Shown here: positions 1 to 10,744 of the stretch, one piece after another | Layout of the letters: each line of letters opens with the position of its first letter | Position numbering within the stretch: position 1 is the first letter of the stretch | NCBI GenBank assembly: GCA_015680685.1 | Contig: MNCI01004839.1 | Location: forward strand, 84,282 to 147,749 | Length of the DNA stretch: 63,468 nt | Source: Gnetum montanum | Lineage: Eukaryota > Streptophyta > Gnetopsida > Gnetales > Gnetaceae | Direction of reading: 5' to 3' | Notes under the pieces: model-generated | Database searches by the model: none | What the model saw: the letters and a program-made list of their open reading frames with translations, nothing else | Told to the model about the DNA's origin: nothing | Program-made: the position numbers and the translations under genes

Positions 1-1238
1 TATGTACCTTGCTTCCAGCCTTGGATCTGCTTACACAAATTGGATACTCTGGAGTACGTCTGATACTTCTCGTTGAATAGTTCTAGCATTGTACTCCACC
101 TCTTAATGGTTTCCGGTTCTAAGGACTAGTACCAACTCTCTGCTTCTTTGGTGAGTGTCCTTGGGATCAACTTAAGTTTTTGCCACTCATTTTCTATATT
201 CTGCAAGGCACAGGCATCGTGGAATGCCTATAAATGATTTTGTGGATCAGCATTGTATCCCCCTTCAAATCATGGGATATTATTCATGTCTAATCGTTTG
301 ATCCGACTATCTTTTAAATGCCTTGTGGGAATCCTAACTGCCTCCGTAATGTCAAGCATACTTCAGGTTGCGAGTAGGGGCTCATCATGATCGTCTCTTT
401 CATGACGCCTGTGATGTCTGCGTTGTTCCCTACTCTTCCTACATCCTTGCCCTTGTCCTCTCTCTCGAATTTCCCGTCGAGATCTTTCATCTTTCTTACT
501 TTTATCCTCACCTTTATGTTCATGGTGGCTGTGCCCAGATGTGGAAGGAGAGGATGAGTGATGTGAAGAAGGGGAAGAATAAGGAGAACCATCGCCATGA
601 CGATGTTTCTTGCCTTCTCTTTGGCTGCTACGGCCTCGATCGTGGTGACGATCTAAGTGCCTATCCTTAGCATAAGTGGTTGTTCCCTCTGTGAAAAGTT
701 GGTGTTCACAAGCATCAGAACCAGTGTTATGTATCGTTGATCGTAGGTTCTGATACCCAACCTCCTCATCATCGTTAGAAGGGGGAACATCTTTTGCTAA
801 AGAACCCGTGATAAGGGGTTCCTCATCTCCTATTTCACTAAGGACGTGTAGGACCTTACCCTTCAACATTGTATGTTGACTTTCCTGCCTTAAGTCCCTC
901 ATATGTTGGGCATTTGTGCGATAATAATCCCTCATGTCAAAATCTTCCGCAACGTATTCAACAAATAGTTCTTGCATGCCAATCTGCGCCAAGGCATGGA
1001 AAAGCATGTGAGAGATTGCTCAATCTGGGGGTAACATGATGTTACCTTGCAAATCTCTCCACCGCAGTTGCTTGTCTTGATGGAGGTTAAAAGTGAAGTC
1101 TGGAATATACTCATCGGGATGAGTATATGTCATCTTATATTGTTTAGGACTTGGCTGATTTTGGTTATGTGTTTTATGTTGCCAACTGTCTAGTGTGTGG
1201 TCCTTAGGTGGTGAGTTGCTCTTATGAGAAGAAGGCAT
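1..1238 (-). pseudogene. Gag of autonomous gypsy element E (5' part, left-truncated by window)
   Basis: Ty3/gypsy capsid polyprotein, Athila/Tat type, read leftward from ATG at 1238. One frame runs to the window edge, broken by about five point stops (for example at 1020-1022, 372-374 and in the capsid part). Residues 30-75 form an N-terminal block (YTHPDEY, PDFTF, LHQD, WRD) shared with gag of elements A and D. A His/Ser/Arg-rich, RS-like tract covers roughly residues 160-290. The conserved DEPLLAT motif follows, then the capsid core (RHLKDSR, FEGGY, HDACALQNIENEW, ELFNEKYQTYSRVS). The CCHC knuckle would lie beyond the edge. The tract is rich in CpG and has few stops, so this is probably the youngest pol-bearing copy here. 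Family assignment is firm; loss of function is inferred from the stops. Confidence 0.85.
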
Positions 1239-1360
1239 TTTTATCAGTGTGCTAATTTCACCGTTATATAAATTTTTATCTTGATTAACCCGAAGGTTCG
1301 TTAAGGCTCACAATGATGTGAGTAATATCTGTTATGTTCTATTCGGCGCACAAACACTTA

Positions 1361-1379
1361 GTCCCCAGCAACGGTGCNA
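1361..1379 (-). other. Primer-binding site of element E (tRNA-Asp type)
   Basis: Read on the minus strand this is GCACCGTTGCTGGGGAC, close to the complement of the 3' end of plant tRNA-Asp (TGGCGCCGTTGCCGGGGA), the primer used by Athila and Tat elements. It lies just upstream of the E gag. Base 1378 is an N, the only ambiguous base noticed in the window, at the junction with an unusual iteron array. Confidence 0.75.
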
Positions 1380-1492
1380 GCGGACCGCGATATCGCGTAT
1401 GCGATATCGCAGGGGACAATGCGATATCGCGACGGCCGCGATATCGCGTACGCGATATCACGGTGCATGCAATATCGCATCTCATCAATACC
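1380..1492. repeat. GATATC palindromic iteron array between PBS and LTR of E
   Basis: Five GATATC cores plus two variants, mostly as GCGATATCGCG, spaced 15-25 bp with GC-rich linkers. The CpGs are largely intact, unlike the AT-decayed surroundings. The same iterons mark U3 of elements B and C, but E's own LTR does not use them, and here they sit where PBS and LTR should touch. A young insertion, recombination between subfamilies, or an assembly artefact at N1378 are all possible. Confidence 0.8.
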
Positions 1493-1504
1493 TACCTTCA
1501 CTTT

Positions 1505-2299
1505 TCATGAGCAATAGAGTAGACCCTATGCCCAACCATACGAATCATACCTATGGAATTTAGCTCTCTAAACACCAATAGTAAAGATATTGATCTATAG
1601 GTATGATTGTTGTCCTCTTGGCTACACTTGTTTCAACGCAAGTGTATGGTTAAGTGGCGCCAAAGCTTATGATTTGTATTATTTTTATATTTTTATCTAA
1701 TTATCCTAAGCGTGGAATAAAGTAATTAATGAAATATTAATCTAAGTGACTAACTAATGTCTTAGCCTATTTCCTAGCATAAGTATCTAGTCCCACCTTC
1801 TGTACACATCCTAAATATGTTACAATGCTATTGGATTACCAAGTGATAACACTATTAGGATTACCAAGCATTAACGTTATGCTCGAGATGGTCGTACTTA
1901 TGTGTATTAAGTGAGTGCATTAATTAATTAAGAACATGGAAGTAAAGTACATGAATAGTAAATTGCATAAAAGTAAACATTAATCTGTTTCCAAGTGTGC
2001 AATCTATATCAAGAATCTCGTCTTTCTTGCCATCACATCAATGTGTCTAGGTACATTAGTGCTTGAATAATGATCCGTGCAATCCTTGACTCCTACTGCA
2101 ACAATTAGAAAATATTCTAACTTCTACAGGAAGAAATTGCAAGAACTCAGCTAAGCTATTGACTAACTGATGCCATAAATATGGTGGATGTGTGCATTTA
2201 TATAGGCACATATAGATGCCACATCGACACATATAAGTCGATGCATCAAATCATGTGTTAATGAGGATGCATCAATGTAGCCCATTTTGTGATTCGTCA
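1505..2299 (-). repeat. 5' LTR of element E (minus orientation)
   Basis: It aligns end to end with the LTRs of element D: a conserved start region (GCAATAG, CCCTATGCCCAACCATA), a middle with ACCAAG/TACTAGG motifs, and the end at GATTCGTCA. On the minus strand it starts TGACGAATC. A minus-strand TATA box (CCTATATAAATGC) is at 2194-2207 and U3 iterons of CATCGATG type at 2210-2285. The gag-proximal terminus is altered from TGATGAG to TCATGAG. The first 5 bp outside are ACTTT (2300-2304); the matching duplication lies outside the window. Confidence 0.85.
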
Positions 2300-2470
2300 A
2301 CTTTTAAATATGTTAATAGAAGTGTAGTTTAGATTTATAATGGAACCTTAGTAGATGGGATAATAATAGAGTAGATAAGGGAAGATGTTAGAACCCTAAA
2401 TATGTTTTAATAATACTAGTGTTTAGAGATATAGTCAAAAGTCTAAAAAATTGAAAATATATTTTTTATA

Positions 2471-2625
2471 ACAATGAGGTGTTAGCCTTATAGTACAGGT
2501 CTTGGCCTAGTAACCTCAAGTCACAAGTTCAATTCTACAATGCAACATTGAGTTATAAACTTTTATAAATCTTGGAGTGTATCTATGTTTCAATCATTTT
2601 GGGTTCCAACACCTCTAAAAAATAG
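2471..2625 (+). mobile_element. tRNA-derived SINE, copy 1
   Basis: It begins AATGAGGTGTTAGCC with an A-box-like motif and, about 35 bp on, a B-box-like AGTTCAATTCTA. A non-tRNA body follows (ACATTGAGTTATAAA) and the tail ends GGGTTCCAACACC. It cannot be a functional tRNA because there is no acceptor-stem pairing. The same head, body and tail recur at 4127, 5855, 6044 and in the 55.3-55.8 kb cluster, which defines the family. Confidence 0.75.
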
Positions 2626-2639
2626 AAAATATTCATAAA

Positions 2640-4115
2640 CTATGTTCTAAGATTATATTTTTTCTATAGATTTAATGTTTCTTCAGCAAATCTAATTTTT
2701 TTAGTAAATCTAATATTTCTTTAGCGAATCTATTTGGAATTACATCCAATGCTACTAGATTCAGTAGATGATCTTGCAAGTGGATCTACTGTTTCTTTGT
2801 CATTCTATGAGTTACCTGACGATTTATATGAATTTATTACACAACAGATTTCTAGAACATATGTTTTTGTGACAATTTTGAGTTATTTACCTCATTCCTC
2901 AAGTTTTTTGAGTCATTTAAATCTAGTTTGAAAAGATTAAAGGTTGGATGTTATCCATGCATATTATCTATCAAACTCATTTTATTGGTAGAATTTGTTA
3001 ATTCAACGATGATTTCTAAGATCCTTGATATTGGTGTTTTCAATCATTGTTATGCTTTATTAATTATTCAAAAGTGAACCTTTTTCTTTTAATCTAACAT
3101 CTTCTAAATTTTGAATTATTTCTTGTTTTGTTGAATTGCCAAATCTTCCATTGATTTTTAAAAAAGTTGAAGAGATATTATCTCTCAAATTGAACCAATC
3201 AAGCATGTTGAAACCCTAGCTACAACTAGTGATTTTCATAGAATTTGATATATGAGTGAGGTAAATCTTGATTCACTTAAGCAAGATATTATTTTGCATA
3301 CTAGCGTAATTGGTTATATGCACAAGGTTGTTTATTACAATCTTCCAAAGTCATATCACTATTGTCATCGAAAAGGTTATATATTTGATTCATGCTCTTT
3401 TATGCTATGAGAATAAGGCTATGTAAGCACGTCAATACCAATCTATTACAAACACTACTAAGGTTTCTTCTATAAATGGTATAGTTCATGCTAAGGCTTT
3501 TCTACATATGTTGCAAATCTTGCAACGATTTCTTCTACTAGTATTTCAAAAATTAGCCTACCATTTTTTCTTACTATTGTTCAATAAAATGTACCTTTGA
3601 GGAAGATTCCAATCAAAGAATTTGTTAATGACTAAGGGGAAATAAATAATTGTTCCTATAGTCTCATAGAATCTTATTGTTGATTCAAATAATTTACAAA
3701 TGGTTCTTCATAATAAAAAACGTTGAGGAAGCCTATCTATTGGTGATTATATGCCTAAGCTTCAAAATGGACAACATGTTTAAGATATTTTAACTACTAT
3801 CAATTAGTTTGCAGCTATTGGTCAAGATATGGAGATAATATCTTTTGATAATGTTGATTCTATTGATAGGGCGGGAACCTTCGCCTACTCCACCCAATGC
3901 TAATCTTTTCATTGAATGTCTGATTTTCTACCCTATAAGGGGGCTTTTTGAGATTGGTTGTAAGGACAAAAACTTAAAAAGACATTTCAAAACTACTGAG
4001 CCTTTCCTTTTTGTTGATTTGGAGTTTCTTCTCTTTGTAGTACTCCTTTGCTTTTGTACTCAAAATTTTCTTTTAATATATGTATATTTTGGCCTCCAAC
4101 ACCCAAAAGTTTAAA
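2640..4115 (+). mobile_element. L1-type LINE remnant: ORF1 knuckle region joined to 3' end
   Basis: At about 3220-3410 the plus strand encodes a degraded plant L1 ORF1 C-terminus: an RNA-binding stretch (LDSLKQDII, IGYMHKVVYYNLP) and then a CCHC knuckle with mutated ligands (YHYCHRKGYIFDSC). Almost all of ORF2 is missing. From 3930 the sequence matches the 3' tail of the L1 at 44860-47095 (GGGGGCTTTTTGAGATTGGTTGTAA, AAGACATTTC), so this is an internally deleted copy. The upstream frame at 2734-2931 is open but unrecognised. Three imperfect AGTAAATCTAATNTTT repeats lie at 2684-2735. Confidence 0.6.
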
Positions 4116-4126
4116 TACTAGACTAA

Positions 4127-4285
4127 CAATGAGGTGTTAGTCTATTGGTAAAGACTTTTGATTTGAAAACTCAAGTCATGGTTCCATTTTGGTGGACAAT
4201 GTTGAGTTATAAAGTTCTGATTACACCATATGGTAAAGTAATTGCACCTATGTTACAATTATTTCAAGTTCCAGCAACAAAGGTA
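4127..4285 (+). mobile_element. tRNA-derived SINE, copy 2
   Basis: Same head (AATGAGGTGTTAGTCTATTGGTA), body (GACAATGTTGAGTTATAAAG) and tail (TTACAATTATTTCAAGTTCCA) as the other copies. It sits directly after the L1 remnant and about 300 bp before the GC-rich gene. Confidence 0.75.
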
Positions 4286-4584
4286 AAGCTATTGTTGATG
4301 AAGTAGATAGTGGGTGAAGGAATATGACATGCATGGGCCCGGTGGGTCCTAACGGCATCGAGATGCTGCCTTAACAAGGAAAGCACCGCGAAATGAACAA
4401 AGAAAGGCTCCTCAAAGTCTCAAGCCTAGTAAATAACGCCTCGAATCTTAAACGCACACATCTTTTTCCTTTTGTCGCTTTTGGTTTTCATTTTAGTTCT
4501 TTCCTATTCTTGCATTGCATTTGAGAGAAGATAAGAAGCATCCAGCAAAGGCTGAAGAAGACGAACAAAGAAGGAGAAGTGGGC

Positions 4585-5046
4585 ATGGCGAACGAAGGTC
4601 GCATAGTGGACGAGATCGATCACATGGCTGAGCGCGCTTTTGGCGACGAGGAGTTCGATCCAGACAAGGCGTTTGAGCTCCTGATGACGCACATGGAGGA
4701 GGAGGCGGACGCGGCGTGGGCACAAATGGAGGCCGACGCGGCGCACATGCAGCGGCAGACGCACGAGCTGCTGCGCCAGTTCGAAACGGAATTCCAGAAC
4801 GACGTCAAGCGCGGGCATCTGAGCGCGCACTCGGAGCTCGCTAAAGCGCACAGTTTCGAGATGGCCGCCGCGAAAGCGTGCAAAAAAGTTCGCTCAACCG
4901 CAGTCATGGCCCTGCAGGCCGCGCTCCAGTCGTCTTCTGCGACGGCAACTGCGGCTGCCTTGGCCGCAGCGCTGGCCAGTAAGAGCATCACTAATCCCAA
5001 GCGCCTGGCTTTGCTCAATCTTCTTACCAAGGAAAAGAGTTCCTGA
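4585..5046 (+). CDS. GC-rich intronless ORF, 153 codons, unknown function
   Basis: Uninterrupted frame from ATG at 4585 to TGA at 5044-5046. I chose this start because it is the first ATG and has G at +4 (GGGCATGGCG); the frame is open 6 bases further up but there begins GTG. The product starts MANEGRIVDEIDHMAERAFGD. Residues 1-60 are acidic and predicted helical, 60-100 are Gln/His/Arg-containing helix, about 110-140 is Ala-rich (ATATAAALAAALAS), and the tail is basic (ITNPKRLALLNLLTKEKSS). I see no signal peptide, clear membrane span or known domain. The coding part is strikingly GC- and CpG-rich compared with flanking DNA, with G/C-ending codons, and lacks the CpG decay seen in neighbouring repeats. 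An AATAAA lies 82 bp past the stop. It could be a functional small gene, a recent retrocopy or captured sequence. I do not recognise the family. Confidence 0.65.
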   Translation: MANEGRIVDEIDHMAERAFGDEEFDPDKAFELLMTHMEEEADAAWAQMEADAAHMQRQTHELLRQFETEFQNDVKRGHLSAHSELAKAHSFEMAAAKACKKVRSTAVMALQAALQSSSATATAAALAAALASKSITNPKRLALLNLLTKEKSS

Positions 5047-5127
5047 TCTGATCCGATCTCATCTTTTTCTGTCTTTAATTTTTAATTTTTGTTATTAGGC
5101 TCTGTGCCCTCCACTGTTTGGTGGAGG

Positions 5128-5133
5128 AATAAA
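5128..5133 (+). promoter_or_regulatory. Possible poly(A) signal of the 4585-5046 gene
   Basis: AATAAA in GGAGGAATAAAGG, 82 bp after the stop, followed by a T/G-rich stretch. The spacing suits a plant 3' UTR. Confidence 0.5.
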
Positions 5134-5342
5134 GGTTTTTCTTGCTTGGGTTTGGTAATTGAGTCTAGCTTGGTAAAGGTGCGTGGGGCAGACCTGCTTG
5201 GTGTTTGTCCCAAATACCTTGTTCCTTGTAAAATTTTACGCAGAAATAGCCTCGAAGTTTGGTTTTAAAAGCTCAGTTGTTTGACTGGGTGAATGTTGCA
5301 TTTATGAGTTGCAGATATAAATTAGACGGTTTCAGTGTGCTT

Positions 5343-5467
5343 CTCTTATCATAGTAAGGAGGTTTTGGTGAATGTTTCATGGCTGATATTTGTAATGTAA
5401 GCACTTCTCTTCTTATTCTTATCATAGTAGGGAGGTTTTGGTGAATGTTTCATGACTGATATTTGAA
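5343..5467 (+). repeat. Imperfect tandem duplication downstream of the gene
   Basis: The segment TCTTATCATAGTAAGGAGG... through GACTGATATTTG occurs at about 5343-5393 and again at about 5416-5465 with few differences. The rest of 5134-5854 is AT-rich DNA with no recognisable gene. Confidence 0.7.
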
Positions 5468-5854
5468 TATGATGTTGATAACAACGCATATATCCATGGT
5501 AACTTGTTGTTAAAGCAGCCTAAGGGTGTAGGATTTGACACAGCCACATGCTAAACAAAACCAACTTTAAAGAAAATTTACATGGCATGGTACATGCTAT
5601 TTTTGGTTAGTTTTTTACTTCATACAAAACTAGTTGAATTAATTCAAAATGGAAATGCTTTGGTACATGCTCAAGCAACTTCAAAGGATCTTTATGATAA
5701 ATATAGGATAAATAAATTAAATTTTTATAGAGTTTTAAAATGTTCTTGGTGAGTCTTGAAAACCTCATCAATGAAGTGTGCCAAGGGCAATATTTCTAAT
5801 AAATTTTTTTTAGCAAATTCTTTACTTAAATGCTATATCTGAGTCTTACTTACA

Positions 5855-5965
5855 TAATGAGGTGTTAGCCTAGTGGTATGGGTCTTGGCCTTGTAACCCC
5901 AAATCATAGGTTCAATTCTACCATAAGTAGTTTTTAGTTATATAAAGTCTAGCAATTTTAGTCAA
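5855..5965 (+). mobile_element. tRNA-derived SINE, copy 3 (3'-truncated)
   Basis: This copy has the clearest tRNA-like head: GTTAGCCTAGTGGTATGGG (A box) and, about 35 bp later, TAGGTTCAATTCTA (B box). The typical tail is missing or degraded. Confidence 0.75.
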
Positions 5966-6043
5966 TTAAGAAGTTAAATTTTGCTATAAAATAGTTGATC
6001 TCAATGTTGGTTGATAGTTATACCATTTAAACAAGAACATAAA

Positions 6044-6200
6044 TTAATATGTTAGCCTAATAGTAAGGCTCCTAATTTAGAAACTACAAGTGGGTTTGAT
6101 TTTAGTGGGCAATGTTGAGTTATAAAGTTCAAATATGACTATATGTCTTAGGGGTGAATATTATTTAAAAGAAAAAGAAAAGTTTCAAGTTCCAACATCC
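6044..6200 (+). mobile_element. tRNA-derived SINE, copy 4
   Basis: A degraded A box (GTTAGCCTAATAGTAAGG), GGGTTTGATTTTAGT at the B-box position, the GGCAATGTTGAGTTATAAAG body, and a tail with ACTATATGTCTTAGGGGTGAA ending AAGTTCCAACATCC. It lies just before the LINE that hosts the nest. Confidence 0.7.
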
Positions 6201-6284
6201 ATAAATTAATATGTTAAATTTAATAATTAGTTTTATTATATAAATTATTACATGACAAGATGATAATTCTACTACCATTGACAA

Positions 6285-7622
6285 CGAGCACCTCTCCAAT
6301 TTACTCTTGAGGAAGTTACAAAGGGTATTAAAAAGCTAGCATTTCGTAAAGCTATAGATTCAAATGGTTTATATGCAGACTTATTAAAGTGGACAAGATC
6401 TCTACCATTCATAAAGAAATTTGGCATAAACTAAGTTGTTAGCTCTATGCTAGAAAGGAGAATAGATTTAAGACAAAATCACTCTACTATTGATCACTTA
6501 CTTTTAGACACTACATGAAGTTTGCAAAAATGCCTAATAAAAAAGTTTTTATTTGTTTTATTAATTTGCAAAAGCATATAATTCAATGATCTATACAAAA
6601 CTCTAGTTATGCTTGCATAAAATTGGCTTCCCTTTAGATTTGATTGCAGCAACTCAACGATTATATGAGAAAGTGATTTTTGAAATTACAAAAAGCAATT
6701 TAGAGAAAAATTTCAATTTTGGAGAAAAATTGGAGTTAAGCAAGATTATCCACTCTCCAACTCTTTTTGGTATCTTTATTGATGAGATGCATGAATGGTT
6801 GTGTAATGAGCAAGGTAGTCATGCTATCAAAATTGGATCTTAAGTAGTCAATCTTCTTTTATATGTAGATGATGCTACCTTAATTTCCATTATTGTAGAA
6901 GGTATGCAAAATATATTCCAAAATTTAGATCATTATTGCTATTCCTTTAGTCTTTAAATGAATGTAGATGAAACCAAATTGATGATCTAGGATACAAGAA
7001 ATAACTAATATAACTTTCATTTTGGAGGTACCAATGTGCAAATACTAGATTCTTTTAAATATCTGGGTCTCATTTATATAAATAATTACATATAGGGGAA
7101 GTGCATCAAAGAAAAAATAGCATGAGGTTTCAAAGCTCTATATGCTTTCGAAAACAAGTAAAAGAATTTAGGCCTTTGGGCTTGAAAGGTCAAAAAATAG
7201 ATTTTTTAGGCTATCATCTATCTTACTATATTGTACAGATGTGTTGTTTGGGAACTTAGACTCAGTGCTAAACTTTGAATAGATATTGAAAGAGTGCAAA
7301 AACTTTTCTTCTCGATGAGTTAAAGGTAAAGATGTAAATACCTTACTCAATGTTACTATGTGAATGTGATTTATTACCTTTAGAAGTAGAAACCTTGTGC
7401 TAATTCATTACATACACTCATAGCTTACATATCTCAAGGTATGACAAATTCTCTAAAGTAGTTCTTGAGGATTCATGAGAACATAGTTGGTATTTTAAGG
7501 GGATGTAATGGTTAAGAAAATAGAAATTCTCTTGGGAGGATGTGCAGTAAAATCCTAAGCATATTCATCAACTAATCAAGGAAAAGGTTTTAGCATAAAT
7601 GTGGACTAATGTGGAAGGCAAG
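6285..7622 (+). pseudogene. LINE reverse transcriptase remnant, 5' part of the host of the nest
   Basis: A decayed non-LTR reverse transcriptase in several frames. In order: KKLAFRKAIDSNGLYADLLKW (the KAxGxDG...ELLKW block), FICFINLQKAY with LHKIGFPLDLIAATQRLYEKV at 6613-6690, the catalytic box LLYVDDATLIS at about 6850-6885, and FHFGGTNVQILDSFKYLGL at about 7015-7070. The pattern looks more RTE-like than L1-like. It stops abruptly at 7622, where element D begins, and the missing C-terminus resumes at 44175. The 5-bp target duplication is GCAAG (7618-7622) against GGAAG (44175-44179). Confidence 0.7.
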
Positions 7623-8469
7623 TGATGAGTAGCAGGTATCCCCTACGCCCAACCATATGAATCACAAGCATGTACCAGTGATCTAGTTAAATTCCATAGA
7701 CTTAGTTCCTAAGTTCACTCATAGTCCTAGATTGTGAGTTAAGGGATTGTATGATCATTATCTTCCTAACTCATACTTGTGTTCTAAAGTGTATGGTTAA
7801 ATGTGAGTTAAGGAGTATGATGTCTATTTTTGTAAGCATTTTATGTATATTTTCTTATCCTAAAGACTAGATGAATAAATGAAGGTTTAATGATTTAAGT
7901 ATCTAACTATTTAGTTATTTTAATGACTAACTATCCTAGCATAAGTAGTTGTTTCCACCTACCATACACATCCCAAACTAGTATTAGTGCTACTAGGTTA
8001 CCAAGTGGTGATTACTAAGCATACAAAATGACCACTACTAGGGTTATCAAGCATAATACATTATGTTCGAAGTGGTCGTACTTATGTTTTTATGATTAAG
8101 TATTTTAGTTAATTAAAACCATGAAAGTAAAGTGCAAGTAAGAAAGATTAAACTAATCCAAGTGCTACAATGAATAGAAAAAATCTCGTCTTCATTGTTG
8201 TTCATGCCAATGTGTTCAGGTACATGATGTTTGAATAAAGATTCATACAATCTATTTAATCCATATTGCATGTAGTCAAAGAGAAAAAATTCCAACTCTA
8301 GAGAAATCAAACTACAAGAGCTTCACTAGGCTATGGACCTATGGTTCCATAAATGCAATTGGTATGCACATTTATATAGGCTTTTCTCGCATCATCATCC
8401 ACACATCTGTGATGATGGGGTTGCATTAACGCATGCCTATTGATGCATCCTATTTATGATGATTCATTA
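7623..8469 (-). repeat. 3' LTR of element D
   Basis: Starts TGATGAGTAGCAGGTATCCC and ends GATTCATTA on the plus strand, so on the minus strand it begins TAATGAATC (canonical TGATGAAT with G to A). A minus-strand TATA (CCTATATAAATGTGC) is near 8367-8382 and degraded CATCGATG-like iterons at 8390-8455. It pairs with the 5' LTR at 43331-44174. Next to it, 8470-8480 (TACCCCCACG) is the polypurine tract read on the minus strand (CGTGGGGGTA). Confidence 0.85.
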
Positions 8470-8699
8470 TACCCCCACGATTGAGTGGAAACTCGTCCTC
8501 AAGTGAACCAAAGTAGGATCAAGCTTCTTACAAAATTTGGGGAAGTATGAAATTTATTAACTTAAAAACAAATAGACTAACTAATTAACCATATTTAAGT
8601 GCTATATTGTACAAAATTACAAAATTAGTATCCATCACAAGAAAATTGAATACTTTACAACACCTTCATTAGGTACTCCTGAGTTGCTAAAAATAAGGT

Positions 8700-9663
8700 G
8701 AATTCTTAAATAGTGCATAGAGGTGAAGGCTCCTGTGGCACTAAAGGTCCTTCACCAGGTTTTGGCACTTATGGCAGTGGAGGTGGCTGAGGCTAACCTA
8801 CTACTACTATTGAAGAAAGCTTGAAAGTATTTAGTAATGTGTTCATATTCTCCTTTTTGCCACGTGGGTCGTATGTAGTCCATGCAACTTCACTGATGTG
8901 GGCTAGTGCAGGGATATCCCATGGGCATGAAATCATAGGAAATAGCTTCCTGGCATCAACAAACCATGCTATGAACTGTTTACGTTCAATTTTAAACATC
9001 TTTATGAGGTTCTGCAGCTCATGGTAGTCATTCATTCTTCTGGTTAGTTTCTCAACAACAGACCCTTAGTTAATGAATCTACTCCTGAGAACTTCAAGTT
9101 CAGTGTTGGCTATCTACAATTGCTGCTTGGTCTCTTTATGATGCTTGAATTCCACCTCGTACAAGAGGTAGGAATTGGCCACTTATTTTTCTAACTCAGT
9201 TCCTATTGTCAACATAGCCAAGTTTACGTAACTAAGCTTGGCAAGCTCATGTACTCCATCATCTCTTTGATTTGTAACTCCTTGAAGTGGGTTTTGACTT
9301 TGTTATACACAGTTAACCCATCAAAGATGGTTTGCCATACATCACCTCTTTGCTAAAGCTACTAGAGGGCCTTATTCATCTTCATCTTGGCCAATTAGAT
9401 TTCTTTTATATTCATCTCCTTGAGGAGCCCAACTTGGTCCTTGAAATGATTCTTGACTCATTTGAATTTTAGGGCCTCATTCTTCCAAGTAGCTACCTCA
9501 ATGGTCATTTTCTAATGAAGTGCTTAGAATTTCTTTATTGAAAGATTTTTGTTTTTTGCTACCATCCTACTCAAATCAAGGTTTACCTTGGCTAGCTATT
9601 TTTGTTGTTGTCAAAAAAATTTAACCATTTTATCCTTTTGTTGTTTGACATTTTAAAGGTGAT
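8700..9663 (-). pseudogene. ORF3 of element D, C-terminal part
   Basis: Minus-strand continuation of the ORF3 that begins at 35071; element A cuts it at 9663/33191. The conserved C-terminal domain is at 8793-9035 (MNDYHELQNLIKMFK, QFIAWFVDARKLFP, SCPWDIPALAHI, YDPRGKKE) and matches A (31690-31910) and B (about 20000-20200). Upstream is coiled-coil-like sequence with many stops. The role is unknown; see the B copy for the best frame. Confidence 0.7.
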
Positions 9664-10591
9664 TGATAAGCATCAAAGTGTTGCATCAATGGGTCCCTGT
9701 TGACGTGGCCTTGTCAATGGGGCCTAGTTTACGTTGTGTTGCCCCGTTGAAAGGGTCGCATCGAGGTAGTGTTTACTACACCTACGAGGCCCTACTGATG
9801 TAGCCTAATAGTAAAAACTATACATAAAAGCTCATAGCCATGTTTATGGGGAGGAGAGTCATAGTTGTAGCAAAGCTCTTGCAGTTTTTTCATTTGAGAA
9901 TTAGAACATTTCTCTGAGTGCTTGCAGCAGGAGTTAGAAAGTGTATGGATCTTTATTCGAGCACTATTGTACCTGAACCACACCAGTGTGTACAATAATA
10001 AAGACAAGCCTTTTTATCAAACCTTGCAGTACTTAGAAAATATTAATGATTTATTTATGCATTTATTATTTTCATTAAATATACAATTAATTAAGCTCAA
10101 TTAGAATTTGAGAGATTAGTTAATTAATTAATTTAAATAGATTAAGCACATAAGTATGACCGCTTTGAGCATAAACAGATATTCACTTGGTAATCCCAAC
10201 AATGTTATTACTTGGTTCTCTTAGTAGCATAGTGCTTGGTAACTTAGCAATGAATACGTGGGGTCAAACCGAATGCTTATATTAGGACTAGTTAGAGATT
10301 AGTTATGTAGTTAAATTAAATTAGTTATTAAATTACTTCATCTTTCTACTTTAAGTACCAAGGAACATAAAAACATAAAATAGTAAAAATCATATGCCTC
10401 AATTACACTTAACCATACCTCTGTACATGACAAGTGTAATTGGGAAGACAATGAATGCCCATTAGGGCAAGGTTCACTTCCTAGATGACTAGTGTACTAG
10501 AAGACATAGAATCTGTAGAATTCAACCAAATCAAGCATGAACGCTTAGTGATTCATATGGTTGACCATAGGGGTACCTTCACTGCTCATCA
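9664..10591 (+). repeat. 5' LTR of element A
   Basis: TGATAAGCATC...CTGCTCATCA, 928 bp. U3 iterons of CATCAATGGG/GGGCCT type lie at 9683-9803 and end in GGCCCTACTGATGTAG (9788-9803). A TATA-like box (TATACATAAA) is at 9819-9828 and AATAAA at 9997-10002. The conserved R/U5 end with GGGGTACCTTCACTGCTCATCA touches the PBS. Confidence 0.88.
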
Positions 10592-10612
10592 TTGGTGCCA
10601 TTATTGGGAACT
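10592..10612 (+). other. PBS of element A (tRNA-Asp type)
   Basis: TTGGTGCCATTATTGGGAAC directly follows the LTR. It equals the tRNA-Asp complement TTGGCGCCGTTGCCGGGGA with CpG sites decayed to TG/CA. Confidence 0.85.
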
Positions 10613-10744
10613 CTTTTTGTTTGAAACATGCACTATCTAGGATTAGTGAACGTCATTAACATCATTGAACAAACCCAAAGGTCAACATCATTCTCACACA
10701 TAATACAAGTACATAGGCACACTGATATTTTATTTGTTTGCAAA

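Noticed and set aside
1380-1492. Possible CRISPR-like or satellite array of GATATC repeats
   Set aside because: Units are short palindromes with irregular linkers inside LTR retrotransposons; there are no uniform repeats and spacers and no cas genes, and the context is eukaryotic.
4504-5030. Minus-strand frames of 115 and 136 codons opposite the GC-rich gene
   Set aside because: They are antisense shadows of a GC-rich plus-strand frame, with low-complexity Ala/Ser/Cys products and no start context or signal of their own.
5857-5925. Functional tRNA gene
   Set aside because: A- and B-box-like motifs are present but no acceptor-stem pairing or consistent cloverleaf, and the same body and tail follow in several copies, so it is a SINE.
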